Positions 54,595 through 64,000 of a DNA stretch of 64,000 nt are shown here, piece after piece (within the stretch, counting starts at the first letter, position 1; the number at the start of each line of letters is the position of its first letter). The stretch covers positions 89,326 through 153,325 of the forward strand of contig NZ_JAJCTH010000011.1 in the NCBI RefSeq assembly GCF_020594515.1, in the 5' to 3' direction. The position numbers and the translations under genes are program-made. Source of the DNA: Rhodoferax sp. U2-2l. GTDB lineage: Bacteria > Pseudomonadota > Gammaproteobacteria > Burkholderiales > Burkholderiaceae_C. Below the pieces are notes generated by a model that searched no databases, was not told the origin of the DNA, and saw only the letters and a program-made list of their open reading frames with translations.

Positions 54595-55677
54595 TCAAGG
54601 CTTGGTGCTGGCGAGTGATTTGCCATGCTCGGGCGCGGGCCACAGACCACGCGGGCGCAACAGCATGACGCTGATCATGGCGGTGGCGATAAGCAACTGG
54701 CGCAGGATGGAGGCGTCCAGCCGCCCCCCCGTCAGACTCTGCAGTGGCCCGGCCACATAACGCAGCACCTCGGGCAAGGCCGACAGGCAAACGGCCCCGA
54801 GAATCACGCCCGGCAGGTGACCGATGCCGCCCAGCACCACCATCGCCACAATCATCACCGACTCCATCAGACTGAACGACTCGGGCGAAATAAAGCCCTG
54901 GAAAGAGGCAAACATGGCCCCCGACACACCGCCAAACGTGGCGCCCATGCCGAACGCCAACAGTTTCAGGTTGCGGGTGTTGATGCCCATGGCCTTGGCG
55001 GCGATTTCATCTTCGCGAATGGCCATCCAGGCACGGCCCACGCGCGACAACTGCAGCCGATGCGAAATGATCACACTGACCACCACCAGCACCAGGAACA
55101 GGTAGTAATACAGCGTGACCGATGAGATGTCGTAGCCGAACACCTCGATGCGTTTGCCAAAACTCATGCCAAAAAACGTCAGCGAATCGATCTGACCCAT
55201 GCCCTTGGGGCCGTTGGTGATGTTGACCGGGTGATCCAGGTTGTTCATGAACACGCGGATGATCTCGCCAAACCCCAGCGTCACGATGGCCAGGTAATCA
55301 CCGCGCAGGCGCAGCGTGGGCGCCCCCAGCAACACGCCAAACAGCGCGGCCAGACCCGCCGCCGCCGGGATGATGATCCAGATCGGCATGTGCAAACCGT
55401 CCGGGAACATGGCGGCAATGGCGGGAAAGTTGTCGGTCAGGTGGGGCGAGGCCAGCAGACCGTACATGTAGGCGCCAATGGCAAAAAACGCCACATAACC
55501 CAAGTCCAGCAGACCCGCGTAACCGACCACAATGTTCAGGCCCAGGGCCAGCAACACATACAGCAGCGCCATGTCGGCAATACGCACCCAGGCGTTGCCA
55601 AAGCTCTGCAGGATCAGGGGGGCCACCAACAGCCCAACAGCTGCCAGCAGGAAAACGATGATTTGTTTTTGTCGCAC
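54595..55677 (-). CDS. livM: Branched-chain amino-acid-type ABC transporter permease LivM
   Basis: 360 aa starting at GTG 55677, chosen because AGGAG lies 7 bases upstream; a GTG at 55713 would overlap livH. About eight to ten membrane helices. The conserved blocks LALGLNIVVGYAGLLDLGYVAFFAIGAY and SRVGRAWMAIREDEIAAKAMGIN (coupling loop) are typical LivM. Confidence 0.93.
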   Translation of the reverse strand: MRQKQIIVFLLAAVGLLVAPLILQSFGNAWVRIADMALLYVLLALGLNIVVGYAGLLDLGYVAFFAIGAYMYGLLASPHLTDNFPAIAAMFPDGLHMPIWIIIPAAAGLAALFGVLLGAPTLRLRGDYLAIVTLGFGEIIRVFMNNLDHPVNITNGPKGMGQIDSLTFFGMSFGKRIEVFGYDISSVTLYYYLFLVLVVVSVIISHRLQLSRVGRAWMAIREDEIAAKAMGINTRNLKLLAFGMGATFGGVSGAMFASFQGFISPESFSLMESVMIVAMVVLGGIGHLPGVILGAVCLSALPEVLRYVAGPLQSLTGGRLDASILRQLLIATAMISVMLLRPRGLWPAPEHGKSLASTKP

Positions 55678-55687
55678 GACGGGTCTC

Positions 55688-56617
55688 CTAGGCTCTGTCC
55701 GCCACACGCTCACCCAGCAGGCCCGAGGGCCGCAGCGTCAGCACAATGATCAGCACGATGAACGCAAAAATATCCGAGTAATGGCTGCCCAGCACACCGC
55801 CGGTGATGGCACCGATGTAACCCGCGCCCAGTGATTCGATCAGGCCCAGCGCAATACCGCCCACCACCGCACCAGCCAGGTTGCCAATGCCGCCAAACAC
55901 CGCCGCCGTGAACGCCTTCAGGCCAGGCAGGAAGCCCATGGTGTGCTGCACCGTGCCGTAATTGGCCGCCCACATGATGCCGGCAATGGCGGCCAGCACG
56001 GCACCAATCACAAAGGTGGCAGAAATCACCAGATCAGGCTTGACCCCCATCAACGCGGCCACGCGCGGGTTTTCAGCCGTGGCGCGCATGGCGCGACCCA
56101 GCCGGGTGTAGTTCACCAGCCACATCAGCACCGCCAGCGAGACCACCGTCATCGCCAGAATCAAGATCTGCGTCAGCGTGATGACCGCACCGCCAATCTC
56201 GTAAGGCACCATTGGCAGCAAGTTGGGATAAGGCTTGTAATTGGGTTTCCAGATGATCATGGCCAGCGTCTGCAGCAGCAGCGACATTCCAATCGCGGTG
56301 ATCAGCGGCGCCAGCCGGGGGCTGTTGCGCAGCGGCCGATACGCCAGTTTCTCAATGGAAAAGTTCAAGGTGGCCGCAACCACCGCCGCGATGACCATGG
56401 CCACAATCAGGATGATCCAGCCCGGCGTGCCGGGCATGGACTCTTGCATCAAACCGATGATGCTCCAACTGGTCATGGCGCCGACCATCAGCACCTCGCC
56501 ATGGGCGAAGTTGATCAGGCCGATGATGCCGTACACCATGGTGTAGCCCAACGCCACCAAGGCATACATGCTTCCCAACACCAGACCATTGATGATCTGC
56601 TGTATCAAGGTTTCCAT
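55688..56617 (-). CDS. livH: Branched-chain amino-acid-type ABC transporter permease LivH
   Basis: 309 aa from the ATG at 56617 (METLIQQIINGLVLG), with GGAG about 13 bases upstream. Membrane helices throughout. Conserved YALVALGYTMVYGIIGLINFAHGE and LGRAMRATAENPRVAALMG coupling loop. First gene of the unit; no livK-type binding protein gene precedes it, so the specificity-determining subunit must lie elsewhere. Confidence 0.94.
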   Translation of the reverse strand: METLIQQIINGLVLGSMYALVALGYTMVYGIIGLINFAHGEVLMVGAMTSWSIIGLMQESMPGTPGWIILIVAMVIAAVVAATLNFSIEKLAYRPLRNSPRLAPLITAIGMSLLLQTLAMIIWKPNYKPYPNLLPMVPYEIGGAVITLTQILILAMTVVSLAVLMWLVNYTRLGRAMRATAENPRVAALMGVKPDLVISATFVIGAVLAAIAGIMWAANYGTVQHTMGFLPGLKAFTAAVFGGIGNLAGAVVGGIALGLIESLGAGYIGAITGGVLGSHYSDIFAFIVLIIVLTLRPSGLLGERVADRA

Positions 56618-57022
56618 AAATATTTGTTCTCCGAAATTAGCCGAAAGCTGTGTCGGCCGGTACGTCGGCTCACGTGGTGAACCTGCCAAACCCTGCGCTA
56701 CCAACAACCCAAATCGTCAAGCAATAAACTTGCCAGAACGGTGCCGCCCGGGGCGGAAGTGGCCGCGATTGTAGTCAAGGTGGCCCGAGGGTCTTGAACT
56801 TGCGCCCGCGGGTTTTCCCTTGAGCACGCACGACAACAGATCAGCGCGATGGGATGAGCCCCGCCCACCTAAGCCAGGCTGCAAATCCGTCAAGCCTCTG
56901 CCAGCGCAGGCAACCAACGCGCTGCCGGGTACGCTGCCATTTTTGTCACCTGGCATGCCCGGCGATACACACCCCAGATGAAAAATACAATAATTTCAAA
57001 AGCTTAGGATCAATTTTCAAGT
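56618..57022. other. Intergenic region between livH and the NifX-like gene
   Basis: About 400 bp upstream of two divergent genes. It should contain the liv promoter, but I cannot point to one. No convincing ORF, RNA gene or NifA-type TGT-N10-ACA site is seen. AT-rich from about 56970 toward the sigma-54 promoter. Confidence 0.4.
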
Positions 57023-57038
57023 TGGCACGGCGGTTGCT
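57023..57038 (+). promoter_or_regulatory. Sigma-54 (RpoN) -24/-12 promoter of the NifX-like gene
   Basis: TGGCAC GGCGG TTGCT: exact match to the TGGCAC-N5-TTGCW consensus with GG and GC separated by 10 bp. It lies 55 bp before the ATG, giving a leader of about 45 nt. Confidence 0.85.
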
Positions 57039-57092
57039 CAATACCTGACTGGCGGCATCATCCGACGCCAGCCGCTTCACAGATACACCGCC

Positions 57093-57500
57093 ATGAAAAT
57101 CGCCGTCACCAGTCAAAACCGCAAAACCATCACCGAACATGCCGGCAAATGCCGCAAGTTCTGGGTGTATGACATTCACAACCGGCAAATTGCCGGCAAG
57201 GCGCTTCTGGAACTCCCTCTGGAACAAAGTTTTCACGAAAGCGCCCATGCCGCCGGGCCCCAAGCCGCGCATCCGCTGGACGGCACCTGTTTGCTGATTG
57301 CGGCCAGTGCCGGACGCGGCCTGCAGACGCGGCTGGCACAAAAAGGCATCCAGGTCGCCGTCACCACCGAAACCGACCCGGACCGCGCCGTCACGGCATG
57401 GTTGAACGGTACGCTACCACTGGTCACCGGGCCAGCGCATGACTGTGACAGCCATCACGGCATCGGTCACGACCATGGCCCCGATCACCAGCCAGGCTAA
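57093..57500 (+). CDS. NifX/NifB-C-type (dinitrogenase iron-molybdenum cofactor) family protein
   Basis: 135 aa. The whole protein is a NifX-like domain: MKIAVTSQNRKTITEHAGKCRKFWVYDI, LLIAASAGRGLQTRLAQKGIQVAVTT. Such proteins bind FeMo-cofactor precursors in nitrogen fixers, and related ones occur without nitrogenase. The C-terminal tail is His-rich (HDCDSHHGIGHDHGPDHQPG) and may hold metal. The sigma-54 promoter upstream fits nitrogen control. The 3' end overlaps rarA by 4 bp, the two genes being convergent. No other nif gene is in the window. Confidence 0.85.
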   Translation: MKIAVTSQNRKTITEHAGKCRKFWVYDIHNRQIAGKALLELPLEQSFHESAHAAGPQAAHPLDGTCLLIAASAGRGLQTRLAQKGIQVAVTTETDPDRAVTAWLNGTLPLVTGPAHDCDSHHGIGHDHGPDHQPG

Positions 57501-58813
57501 CTTTTGGCTGACGGTCCGACAGCCTGCGCCGCGGCCTGGTTTTGAGCGCGCAGGCTGCGCAGCTTTTCGGCGATTTTGATTTCCAGTCCGCGTTCCACCG
57601 GGCGGTAAAAGCCCGGCTCGGCCATGCCGTCGGGTAAATAAGTGGCCCCGGCGGCGAAACCACCCGCCTCGTCATGCGCGTAGCGGTAGCCTTTGCCGTA
57701 ATCCAGTTGCTTCATGAGCTTGGTCGGCGCGTTGCGAAGGTGCATCGGCACCGGGCGGGTGCTGTCCTGTTTGACCCAGGCCTTGGCCGCATTGAACGCC
57801 TTGTAGACCGCATTGCTTTTGGGCGCGATGGCCAGATACACCACACACTCGGCCAGCGCCAATTCACCCTCGGGCGTGCCCAGACGTTCATACACCTCGG
57901 CGGCGTCCAGCGCCAGACGCAGTGCCCGCGGGTCGGCCAGGCCGATGTCCTCGCTGGCCATGCGGATCAGGCGGCGCGCCATGTAGTTGGGGTCGGCGCC
58001 GCCATCGAGCATGCGCACCAGCCAGTACAGCGCCGCATCGGGGTCGCTGCCACGCACACTTTTGTGCAAGGCCGAGATGGTGTCGTAAAACTGCTCGCCA
58101 CCCTTGTCGTAACGGCGCAAACGTTCACCCAGGACTTTGAGAAGCCACACGTCGGTGATCTCGCTGCGACGCTCCTGCGCAGCGGCCACCGCCAAGGTTT
58201 CCAGCGTGTTCAGCAGGCGCCGGGCGTCGCCATCGGCATACGCCACCAGCCGCTCAACGGCTGCTTCCTCGATCGCTGGCAGCCCTTGCAGGGCCTGGGC
58301 TGACGCCACAATTTTCTTCAAATCGTCAGGTGTCAGCGCCTGCAACACATAGACTGCCGCGCGCGACAGCAGCGCCGAGTTCACCTCGAACGACGGGTTC
58401 TCGGTGGTGGCACCGATGAAGGTGAACAGGCCGCTTTCCACATGCGGCAAGAAGGCGTCCTGCTGGCTTTTGTTGAACCGGTGCACCTCATCGACAAACA
58501 CCAGCGTGCGCCTGCCCTGGGCTTGCGCCAACTGGGCCTGCTCCACCGCTTCGCGGATGTCCTTGACCCCGCCGAGCACCGCGCTGATGGTGATGAATTG
58601 CGCATCAAACGCGTCCGCCATCAACCGCGCGATGGTGGTTTTGCCCGTGCCGGGTGGCCCCCAGAGAATGCAACTGTGCGGCTGGCCCGACTCAAATGCC
58701 AGCCGCAGGGCCATGCCCTCACCCAGCATGTGCTGCTGGCCAATGACCTCGCTCAAGGTCTTGGGGCGCAGTCGTTCGGCAAGTGGCGGGTGGTTCGGGG
58801 GCGCGATACGCAT
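57497..58813 (-). CDS. rarA: Replication-associated recombination protein A (RarA/MgsA)
   Basis: AAA+ ATPase related to clamp loaders that acts at stalled forks. 438 aa. Walker A WGPPGTGKTTIARL, Walker B LVFVDEVHRFNKSQQD, sensor 1 IGATTENPSFEVN, and the MgsA C-terminal domain (FYDTISALHKSVRGSDPDAALYW). Ends in a short Ala/Ser tail. Same strand as lolA and ftsK, 131 bp after the lolA stop. Confidence 0.96.
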   Translation of the reverse strand: MRIAPPNHPPLAERLRPKTLSEVIGQQHMLGEGMALRLAFESGQPHSCILWGPPGTGKTTIARLMADAFDAQFITISAVLGGVKDIREAVEQAQLAQAQGRRTLVFVDEVHRFNKSQQDAFLPHVESGLFTFIGATTENPSFEVNSALLSRAAVYVLQALTPDDLKKIVASAQALQGLPAIEEAAVERLVAYADGDARRLLNTLETLAVAAAQERRSEITDVWLLKVLGERLRRYDKGGEQFYDTISALHKSVRGSDPDAALYWLVRMLDGGADPNYMARRLIRMASEDIGLADPRALRLALDAAEVYERLGTPEGELALAECVVYLAIAPKSNAVYKAFNAAKAWVKQDSTRPVPMHLRNAPTKLMKQLDYGKGYRYAHDEAGGFAAGATYLPDGMAEPGFYRPVERGLEIKIAEKLRSLRAQNQAAAQAVGPSAKS

Positions 58814-58944
58814 GACGCTATTGTGGCCGAGCGGGCCCGTTCAACACCCTGGGGCGGCTGAACCGGCCAGGCTGATCAACCTCAACCTGGCTTGCCGGTG
58901 GGTGACGACTTCGCCAACGTGGCGCAACGGTCAGCGAACACACG

Positions 58945-59613
58945 TCACTGCTTCAACACATCGGCGCCGGCAGGCGGCCTGAACTCAAAGGCTTTGGCCG
59001 ACAAGGCCGGGTTGACCTGAAAACCGGCAAAACTCAGCACCGAGCGCTGGCCAAAACTGTCCAGTATCTCCAGCACTTCCAGCGTGGGCACCTCGGCGCT
59101 GCTCGACTTGAAGCCCACCCGCACCGACTGCAACTGTCCGTCTTTCGACTTGGGCACGGCCAGCACCCACTGCAGGCCATCCTTATCAGGTGCATCGGTG
59201 AGGGTGAAGTCGGCCTGCAGCGCCTTCAGATCGGCGGCTGAGGCAATCAGCGCCGCCGGGGTTGAACCCAACACCTGCGACTGCTGACGGGTCGTGACCT
59301 GGTTCAGGTCTTGGTCATACAACCACAGCGTCTGGCCGTCGGCGACGATGGTCTGGGCAAAAGGTTTGACGTAGATGAATTTGAAACGATGGGGGCGGGA
59401 AAACTCAAACTGGCCGCTCGACGTTTTGACGCGCGGCGTCTGCCCTTCCTTGGCTGGCGAGGTCACCACCTGGGTGAAATCGGCCTGCCCGGTTTTTACC
59501 GTTTTCACGAAGTCTTCCAGGCTTTTCAGGCCGCTGGCCCAGGTGGAACCCGCCCCGGCAAGCAGTAACGCCGCCGTGATCACAAACCGTTGAAATTGCA
59601 TTGAATGACCCAT
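58945..59613 (-). CDS. lolA: Outer-membrane lipoprotein carrier protein LolA
   Basis: Periplasmic chaperone carrying lipoproteins from LolCDE to LolB. 222 aa from the ATG at 59613, which overlaps the ftsK stop as TGATG; an ATG at 59601 is an alternative. Signal peptide RFVITAALLLAGAGSTWA is followed by the LolA domain (GQFEFSRPHRFKFIYVKPF, DGQTLWLYDQDLNQVT). Translational coupling to ftsK is common in this group. Confidence 0.94.
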   Translation of the reverse strand: MGHSMQFQRFVITAALLLAGAGSTWASGLKSLEDFVKTVKTGQADFTQVVTSPAKEGQTPRVKTSSGQFEFSRPHRFKFIYVKPFAQTIVADGQTLWLYDQDLNQVTTRQQSQVLGSTPAALIASAADLKALQADFTLTDAPDKDGLQWVLAVPKSKDGQLQSVRVGFKSSSAEVPTLEVLEILDSFGQRSVLSFAGFQVNPALSAKAFEFRPPAGADVLKQ

Positions 59614-61958
59614 CAATCGTTGCGCGCGGGCACCAGAATGTCGCGCTGGCCGCTGCTGCTCATGCTGCTCACCAGACCGGCTTTTTCCATATCTTCCACC
59701 AGCCGGGCGGCGCGGTTGTAGCCAATTTTGAGGTGGCGCTGCACCAGCGAAATGCTGGCTTTGCGGTTCTTCAGCACCACTTCCACGGCCTGGTCGTACA
59801 TCGGATCTTTTTCACCGCCACCGCCGTCGAGTGTGCCTGCACCGTCTTCACCGTCCACCGTGCCGCCCTCCAGAATCCCTTCAATGTAATTGGGTTCACC
59901 CTGACTTTTCAGGTAGCTGACCACGCGGTGCACCTCTTCGTCACTGACAAACGCCCCGTGCACGCGAATCGGCAAGCCGGTGCCACTAGGCATGTAGAGC
60001 ATGTCGCCCATGCCCAGCAGGGCTTCGGCCCCCATTTGGTCCAAAATGGTGCGGCTGTCGATCTTGCTACTGACCTGGAACGCAATGCGGGTCGGGATGT
60101 TGGCCTTGATCAGCCCGGTGATCACGTCCACGCTGGGACGCTGGGTCGCCAGAATCAGGTGGATACCGGCCGCACGGGCTTTTTGGGCGAGGCGGGCAAT
60201 CAGCTCTTCAATCTTCTTGCCGACCACCATCATCAGGTCGGCCAGTTCGTCGATCACCACCACAATGTGCGGCAGGCGGTCCAGCGGCTCAGGGGCTTCA
60301 GGCGTCAGGCTGAACGGGTTGCCGATGAGTTCACCGCGCGCCTTGGCTTCGTCCATACGGGTGTTGAAACCGGCCAGGTTACGCACGCCCATCTTGCTCA
60401 TCAGTTTGTAGCGGCGCTCCATCTCGGCCACACACCAGGTCAGGCCGTTGGCCGCTTGTTTCATGTCGGTCACCACCGGGCACAGCAGGTGCGGAATACC
60501 TTCGTAGACCGACATTTCCAGCATCTTGGGGTCGATCATCAGCAGCCGGACGTCATGCGCCTCAGCCTTGTACAGCAGGCTCAGAATCATCGCGTTGATG
60601 CCCACCGACTTGCCCGAACCGGTGGTGCCTGCCACCAGCACGTGCGGCATTTTGGCCAGATCAGCCACCACCGGGTTGCCCACAATGTCTTTGCCCAGGC
60701 CCATGGTCAGCATTGACTTGGCCTCGTTGTAGATCTTGGAGCCCAAAATCTCGGACAGCTTGATGGTCTGGCGTTTGGCGTTGGGCAATTCGAGGGCCAT
60801 GGTGGTTTTGCCGGGAATGGTTTCCACCACGCGGATCGACACCAGGCTCAAACTGCGCGCCAAATCTTTGGCCAGCCCGACAATTTGCGAGCCTTTGATG
60901 CCGGTGGCGGGTTCAATTTCGTAGCGCGTGATGACCGGGCCAGGCTGCGCCAGCACCACGTTCACCTCCACGCCGAAGTCATTGAGCTTTTTCTCGATCA
61001 TGCGGCTGGTCATCTCCAGCGTCTCAGGGGCGACGGTTTCCTGGCGCACCAGCGCGGCGTCGAGCAGGTCCACCTGCGGTAATTTGCCATCGAGTTCGCG
61101 AAACAGCGGCTTCTGGCGCTCTTTGACCACGCGGTCGCTCTTGGGCACATCGGCCAGCGGTGGCTCCACCACCACGACCGGCTTGGGGTGAAGCACCAGG
61201 GTGTCCTGACGCTCTTCCACCAGCACCTCGGCACGCGCCTGCGCCGCCTGCTGGCCCAGCGCCACATCTTCTTCCAGGGCCACTTTTTCGCGGTGTGTCT
61301 CGATCTGGCCAAACATCCAGGCACCCAGCCGCTCGGCCAGGTAACCCCATGAAAAACCAAACACCAGCGACGAGCCAACCACACCGGCCGCAATGGCCAC
61401 CAGGCCCGACCCGGTAAAACCCAAACTCTCCAGGCCCAGCGGCCCCAGCAAATACCCCAGAACGCCACCGCTGTGGCCGGGCAAATGCGCCTCCAGGCTG
61501 TAAAAACGGGTCCATTCCAGCGTCGCGCTGGCACAGGTCAGCAACACCAGGCCCAGCCAGAACAGCGCCCGGCTGCCGCCGGTTGACGGCCCATCCACCA
61601 CCTGGGCGCGGTTGGCCAAGGGCTCGTCATGGCCGCGCAGCCAGCGCGCCAAGGCCGACAACCAGGCGCGCAGTCCCGCTGCCACGCACCACCAGACGGA
61701 ATAACCGAGCAGGAAATAGCTGCCATCCGCCAGCCAGGCACCCACCTGGCCCGCGGCATTGCCCACCGGCGCGCCCGTGCCCGAGGTTGACCAGGCCAGA
61801 TCCAGCGGCGAATAACTCAGCAGCGCCAGCAACCACAGCGCCAGCGCCACCGAGGCCACCACCAGCCAGAGTTCGGCGGCAAAACGCCCCAAACCGGTGC
61901 GCTCGCCCTTGGGTGCGCCACCGCGGGGCGTATTCAGGGTGTTGAGGGAATAGGTCAT
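59613..61958 (-). CDS. ftsK: DNA translocase FtsK
   Basis: Moves chromosomal DNA at the septum and activates XerCD at dif. 781 aa from the ATG at 61958, with GGAGG six bases upstream; a longer open frame starts at 62129 but is not conserved. Four N-terminal membrane helices (about 25-190), a short linker, then the motor with Walker [12 protein letters not shown] (443-453) and [12 protein letters not shown]. The C-terminal gamma winged helix [18 protein letters not shown] reads KOPS sites. Confidence 0.96.
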   Translation of the reverse strand: MTYSLNTLNTPRGGAPKGERTGLGRFAAELWLVVASVALALWLLALLSYSPLDLAWSTSGTGAPVGNAAGQVGAWLADGSYFLLGYSVWWCVAAGLRAWLSALARWLRGHDEPLANRAQVVDGPSTGGSRALFWLGLVLLTCASATLEWTRFYSLEAHLPGHSGGVLGYLLGPLGLESLGFTGSGLVAIAAGVVGSSLVFGFSWGYLAERLGAWMFGQIETHREKVALEEDVALGQQAAQARAEVLVEERQDTLVLHPKPVVVVEPPLADVPKSDRVVKERQKPLFRELDGKLPQVDLLDAALVRQETVAPETLEMTSRMIEKKLNDFGVEVNVVLAQPGPVITRYEIEPATGIKGSQIVGLAKDLARSLSLVSIRVVETIPGKTTMALELPNAKRQTIKLSEILGSKIYNEAKSMLTMGLGKDIVGNPVVADLAKMPHVLVAGTTGSGKSVGINAMILSLLYKAEAHDVRLLMIDPKMLEMSVYEGIPHLLCPVVTDMKQAANGLTWCVAEMERRYKLMSKMGVRNLAGFNTRMDEAKARGELIGNPFSLTPEAPEPLDRLPHIVVVIDELADLMMVVGKKIEELIARLAQKARAAGIHLILATQRPSVDVITGLIKANIPTRIAFQVSSKIDSRTILDQMGAEALLGMGDMLYMPSGTGLPIRVHGAFVSDEEVHRVVSYLKSQGEPNYIEGILEGGTVDGEDGAGTLDGGGGEKDPMYDQAVEVVLKNRKASISLVQRHLKIGYNRAARLVEDMEKAGLVSSMSSSGQRDILVPARND

Positions 61959-62149
61959 CGTGCCCTCCGCACCGGCCAGCCAGTGCCGCGCACACGGCAC
62001 AGGCGCTGCACCCACCCCGTCACACGCCGGGCATACCGCTCGTCGCACGGCGTGAGCAGCGCTTGGTACCCCTGCGACATCTGTGCCAGTGAACGTCCTG
62101 AGAAAATCGACCGCCTGCACAGCAGGCATGGCGTCGTCAACATGACCAT
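61955..62149 (-). CDS. Possible 64-aa ORF overlapping the ftsK start
   Basis: Starts [13 protein letters not shown], ends VRRAR. Not recognised. Its stop overlaps the ftsK ATG as ATGA, and the ftsK ribosome site lies inside it, which is the arrangement of coupled genes elsewhere in this window. Arg codons are partly rare types (AGG, CGA), which argues against it. The remainder of the ftsK-trxB gap (62150-62288) should contain the trxB promoter; nothing distinct is seen. Confidence 0.2.
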   Translation of the reverse strand: MVMLTTPCLLCRRSIFSGRSLAQMSQGYQALLTPCDERYARRVTGWVQRLCRVRGTGWPVRRAR

Positions 62150-62285
62150 CGCATCACCCTCATAAACTAGCCTTCCAGGAACCGGATAGGATTGAAACCC
62201 ACAAAAATGCCGGGTCCGAAGCAACTCGTTAGTTTAAGAACGAATCGCTGCTGCGCGCACCACTCTCACATGTATTAAAAGGTAA

Positions 62286-63242
<957 letters not shown>

Positions 63243-63255
63243 TTCGATACCGGGC

Positions 63256-63261
63256 TATAAT
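63256..63261 (+). promoter_or_regulatory. -10 element of the rpmB-rpmG promoter
   Basis: TATAAT in CGGGCTATAATGCCGGGC, giving a leader of about 120 nt before rpmB. No good -35 seen. The leader has potential stem regions but no RNA family I can name. Confidence 0.55.
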
Positions 63262-63385
63262 GCCGGGCTTTGCTGAACGCCCCCGTGAGGGAATCGGTCA
63301 GCAATCGGGTTACCGCCACCCTTTTCTTGGCGAGGTGAGGCTCCTGGCGTCAGTCAGGGCCGTTAAAAAGTATCGGAGTGTCCAC

Positions 63386-63619
63386 ATGGCACGCGTATGT
63401 GAAGTCACGGGCAAAGGCCCGATGGTCGGGAACACGGTTTCCCACGCCAACAACAAAAACAAGCGCCGGTTCCTGCCGAACCTGCAATATCGCCGTTTCT
63501 GGGTTGAGTCAGAAAATCGCTGGGTTCGCCTGCGCATTTCCAACGCCGGTCTGCGTTTGATCGACAAAAATGGCATCGACGCCGTGCTCGCAGACCTGCG
63601 CGCCCGTGGCCAGGCCTGA
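63386..63619 (+). CDS. rpmB: 50S ribosomal protein L28
   Basis: 77 aa from the ATG at 63386, with GGAG 8 bases upstream. [21 protein letters not shown] and [16 protein letters not shown] are diagnostic. The open frame extends upstream to 63194, but that part overlaps trxB and is not coding. Forms a two-gene operon with rpmG. Confidence 0.97.
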   Translation: MARVCEVTGKGPMVGNTVSHANNKNKRRFLPNLQYRRFWVESENRWVRLRISNAGLRLIDKNGIDAVLADLRARGQA

Positions 63620-63644
63620 AACTTTCTAATTAAGAGGCATCATC

Positions 63645-63815
63645 ATGGCAACCAAAGGCGGACGCGAAAAAATTAAGCTGGAATCGACAGCCGGCACCGG
63701 TCACTTCTACACGACCGACAAGAACAAGAAAACCACTCCTGAAAAGCTGCTGATCAAGAAATTTGATCCGGTAGCTCGCAAGCATGTGGACTACAAGGAA
63801 ATCAAGCTGAAGTAA
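63645..63815 (+). CDS. rpmG: 50S ribosomal protein L33
   Basis: 56 aa (ATG at 63645, TAA at 63813-63815), short enough to be missed by length cut-offs. Sequence begins [19 protein letters not shown], then [15 protein letters not shown] and VDYKEIKLK. It contains no cysteines, so it is the zinc-independent form. AAGAGG lies 6 bases before the ATG. Follows rpmB by 25 bp. Confidence 0.96.
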   Translation: MATKGGREKIKLESTAGTGHFYTTDKNKKTTPEKLLIKKFDPVARKHVDYKEIKLK

Positions 63816-63837
63816 TTCGGCCTTTGTTCCTGACACA

Positions 63838-63867
63838 AAAAAGCCCGCTCGATGCGGGCTTTTTTGT
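63838..63867 (+). terminator. Rho-independent terminator after rpmG
   Basis: AAAAAAGCCCGC TCGAT GCGGGCTTTTTT: near-symmetrical hairpin with T run, 22 bp after the rpmG stop. Works in both directions. Confidence 0.93.
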
Positions 63868-63878
63868 GGGCTATGACC

Positions 63879-64000
63879 CGTCCTGCCAGAAGTTGACACA
63901 TTTGCCGTCAAGAAAGGGCAGGTGTGATGGATACAGGAGTGAAGCGCACACAGCGCGACTACACGTTGGCTTTTAAGCTGTCGGTGGTGGAGCAAGTGGA
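63879..64000 (+). mobile_element. Left end of an IS3-like insertion sequence (cut by window edge)
   Basis: Begins near TGCCAGAAGTTGACACATT, a sequence typical of an IS terminal inverted repeat, directly followed by a transposase-like ORF. The other end is outside the window, so boundaries and target duplication cannot be checked. Confidence 0.55.
63927..64000 (+). CDS. IS3-family OrfA-like transposase, first 24 residues
   Basis: ATG at 63927 (a GTG at 63939 would give the common MKRTQRDYTLAFK-type start). Visible residues MDTGVKRTQRDYTLAFKLSV and on resemble the N-terminus of IS3-group OrfA proteins, which carry a helix-turn-helix for end recognition. The rest lies beyond the window. Confidence 0.6.
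   Translation, partial: MDTGVKRTQRDYTLAFKLSVVEQV

Overview
The window reads as a chromosomal segment of a betaproteobacterium in the Comamonadaceae, most likely Rhodoferax or a close relative. Reasons: high GC, dense operons with ATGA/TGATG stop-start overlaps, Comamonadaceae-like protein sequences throughout (MurB, YajQ, PepN, FtsK, TrxB, L28/L33), and two kinds of short dispersed repeat that I associate with this family. This assignment is inference; no 16S rRNA gene is present.

Region 1 (1-10.9 kb): the 3' end of argG, then a roughly 10 kb defence island on the minus strand. It holds a type I restriction-modification system whose genes are split apart. Order of transcription is hsdR, a short HATPase-type ATP-binding protein, a 118-aa unknown, a KilA-N protein, hsdS, a PrrC-type anticodon nuclease, a zeta-toxin-like P-loop kinase, a 66-aa unknown, and hsdM. 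Most junctions are 4-bp ATGA overlaps. The one real gap, between prrC and zeta, contains an 11-bp inverted repeat. This island is the most interesting content of the window.

Region 2 (10.9-28.3 kb): mostly housekeeping genes. They include an NDUFA9-like reductase, murB, yajQ, a retropepsin and a degenerate HD-GYP protein, plsY, ybaK and a BLUF photoreceptor. A response regulator / CheC-like / diguanylate cyclase operon follows, then prfB with its programmed frameshift, a HAD phosphatase, pepN, fbp and tRNA-Thr(CGT).

Region 3 (28.4-38.5 kb): a four-gene operon for a biotin-dependent sodium-pumping acyl-CoA decarboxylase (mmdADCB type), then ydcF, a CorC/HlyC-like protein, apaH, an RhlE-type helicase, a zinc peptidase and dcd.

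Region 4 (38.6-53 kb): a purine salvage and catabolism neighbourhood: guanine deaminase, YhhQ-type transporter, adenosine deaminase, a BMP-family nucleoside ABC importer, xanthine dehydrogenase (xdhA, xdhB, no xdhC here), a Crp/Fnr regulator and an 8-oxoguanine-deaminase-like enzyme. Together these could import nucleosides, deaminate adenosine and guanine, and oxidise the products to urate.

Region 5 (53-64 kb): livHMGF branched-chain amino-acid-type importer without its binding protein, a NifX-like protein behind a near-perfect sigma-54 promoter, rarA, lolA, ftsK, trxB, rpmB-rpmG, and the start of an IS3-like insertion sequence at the right edge.
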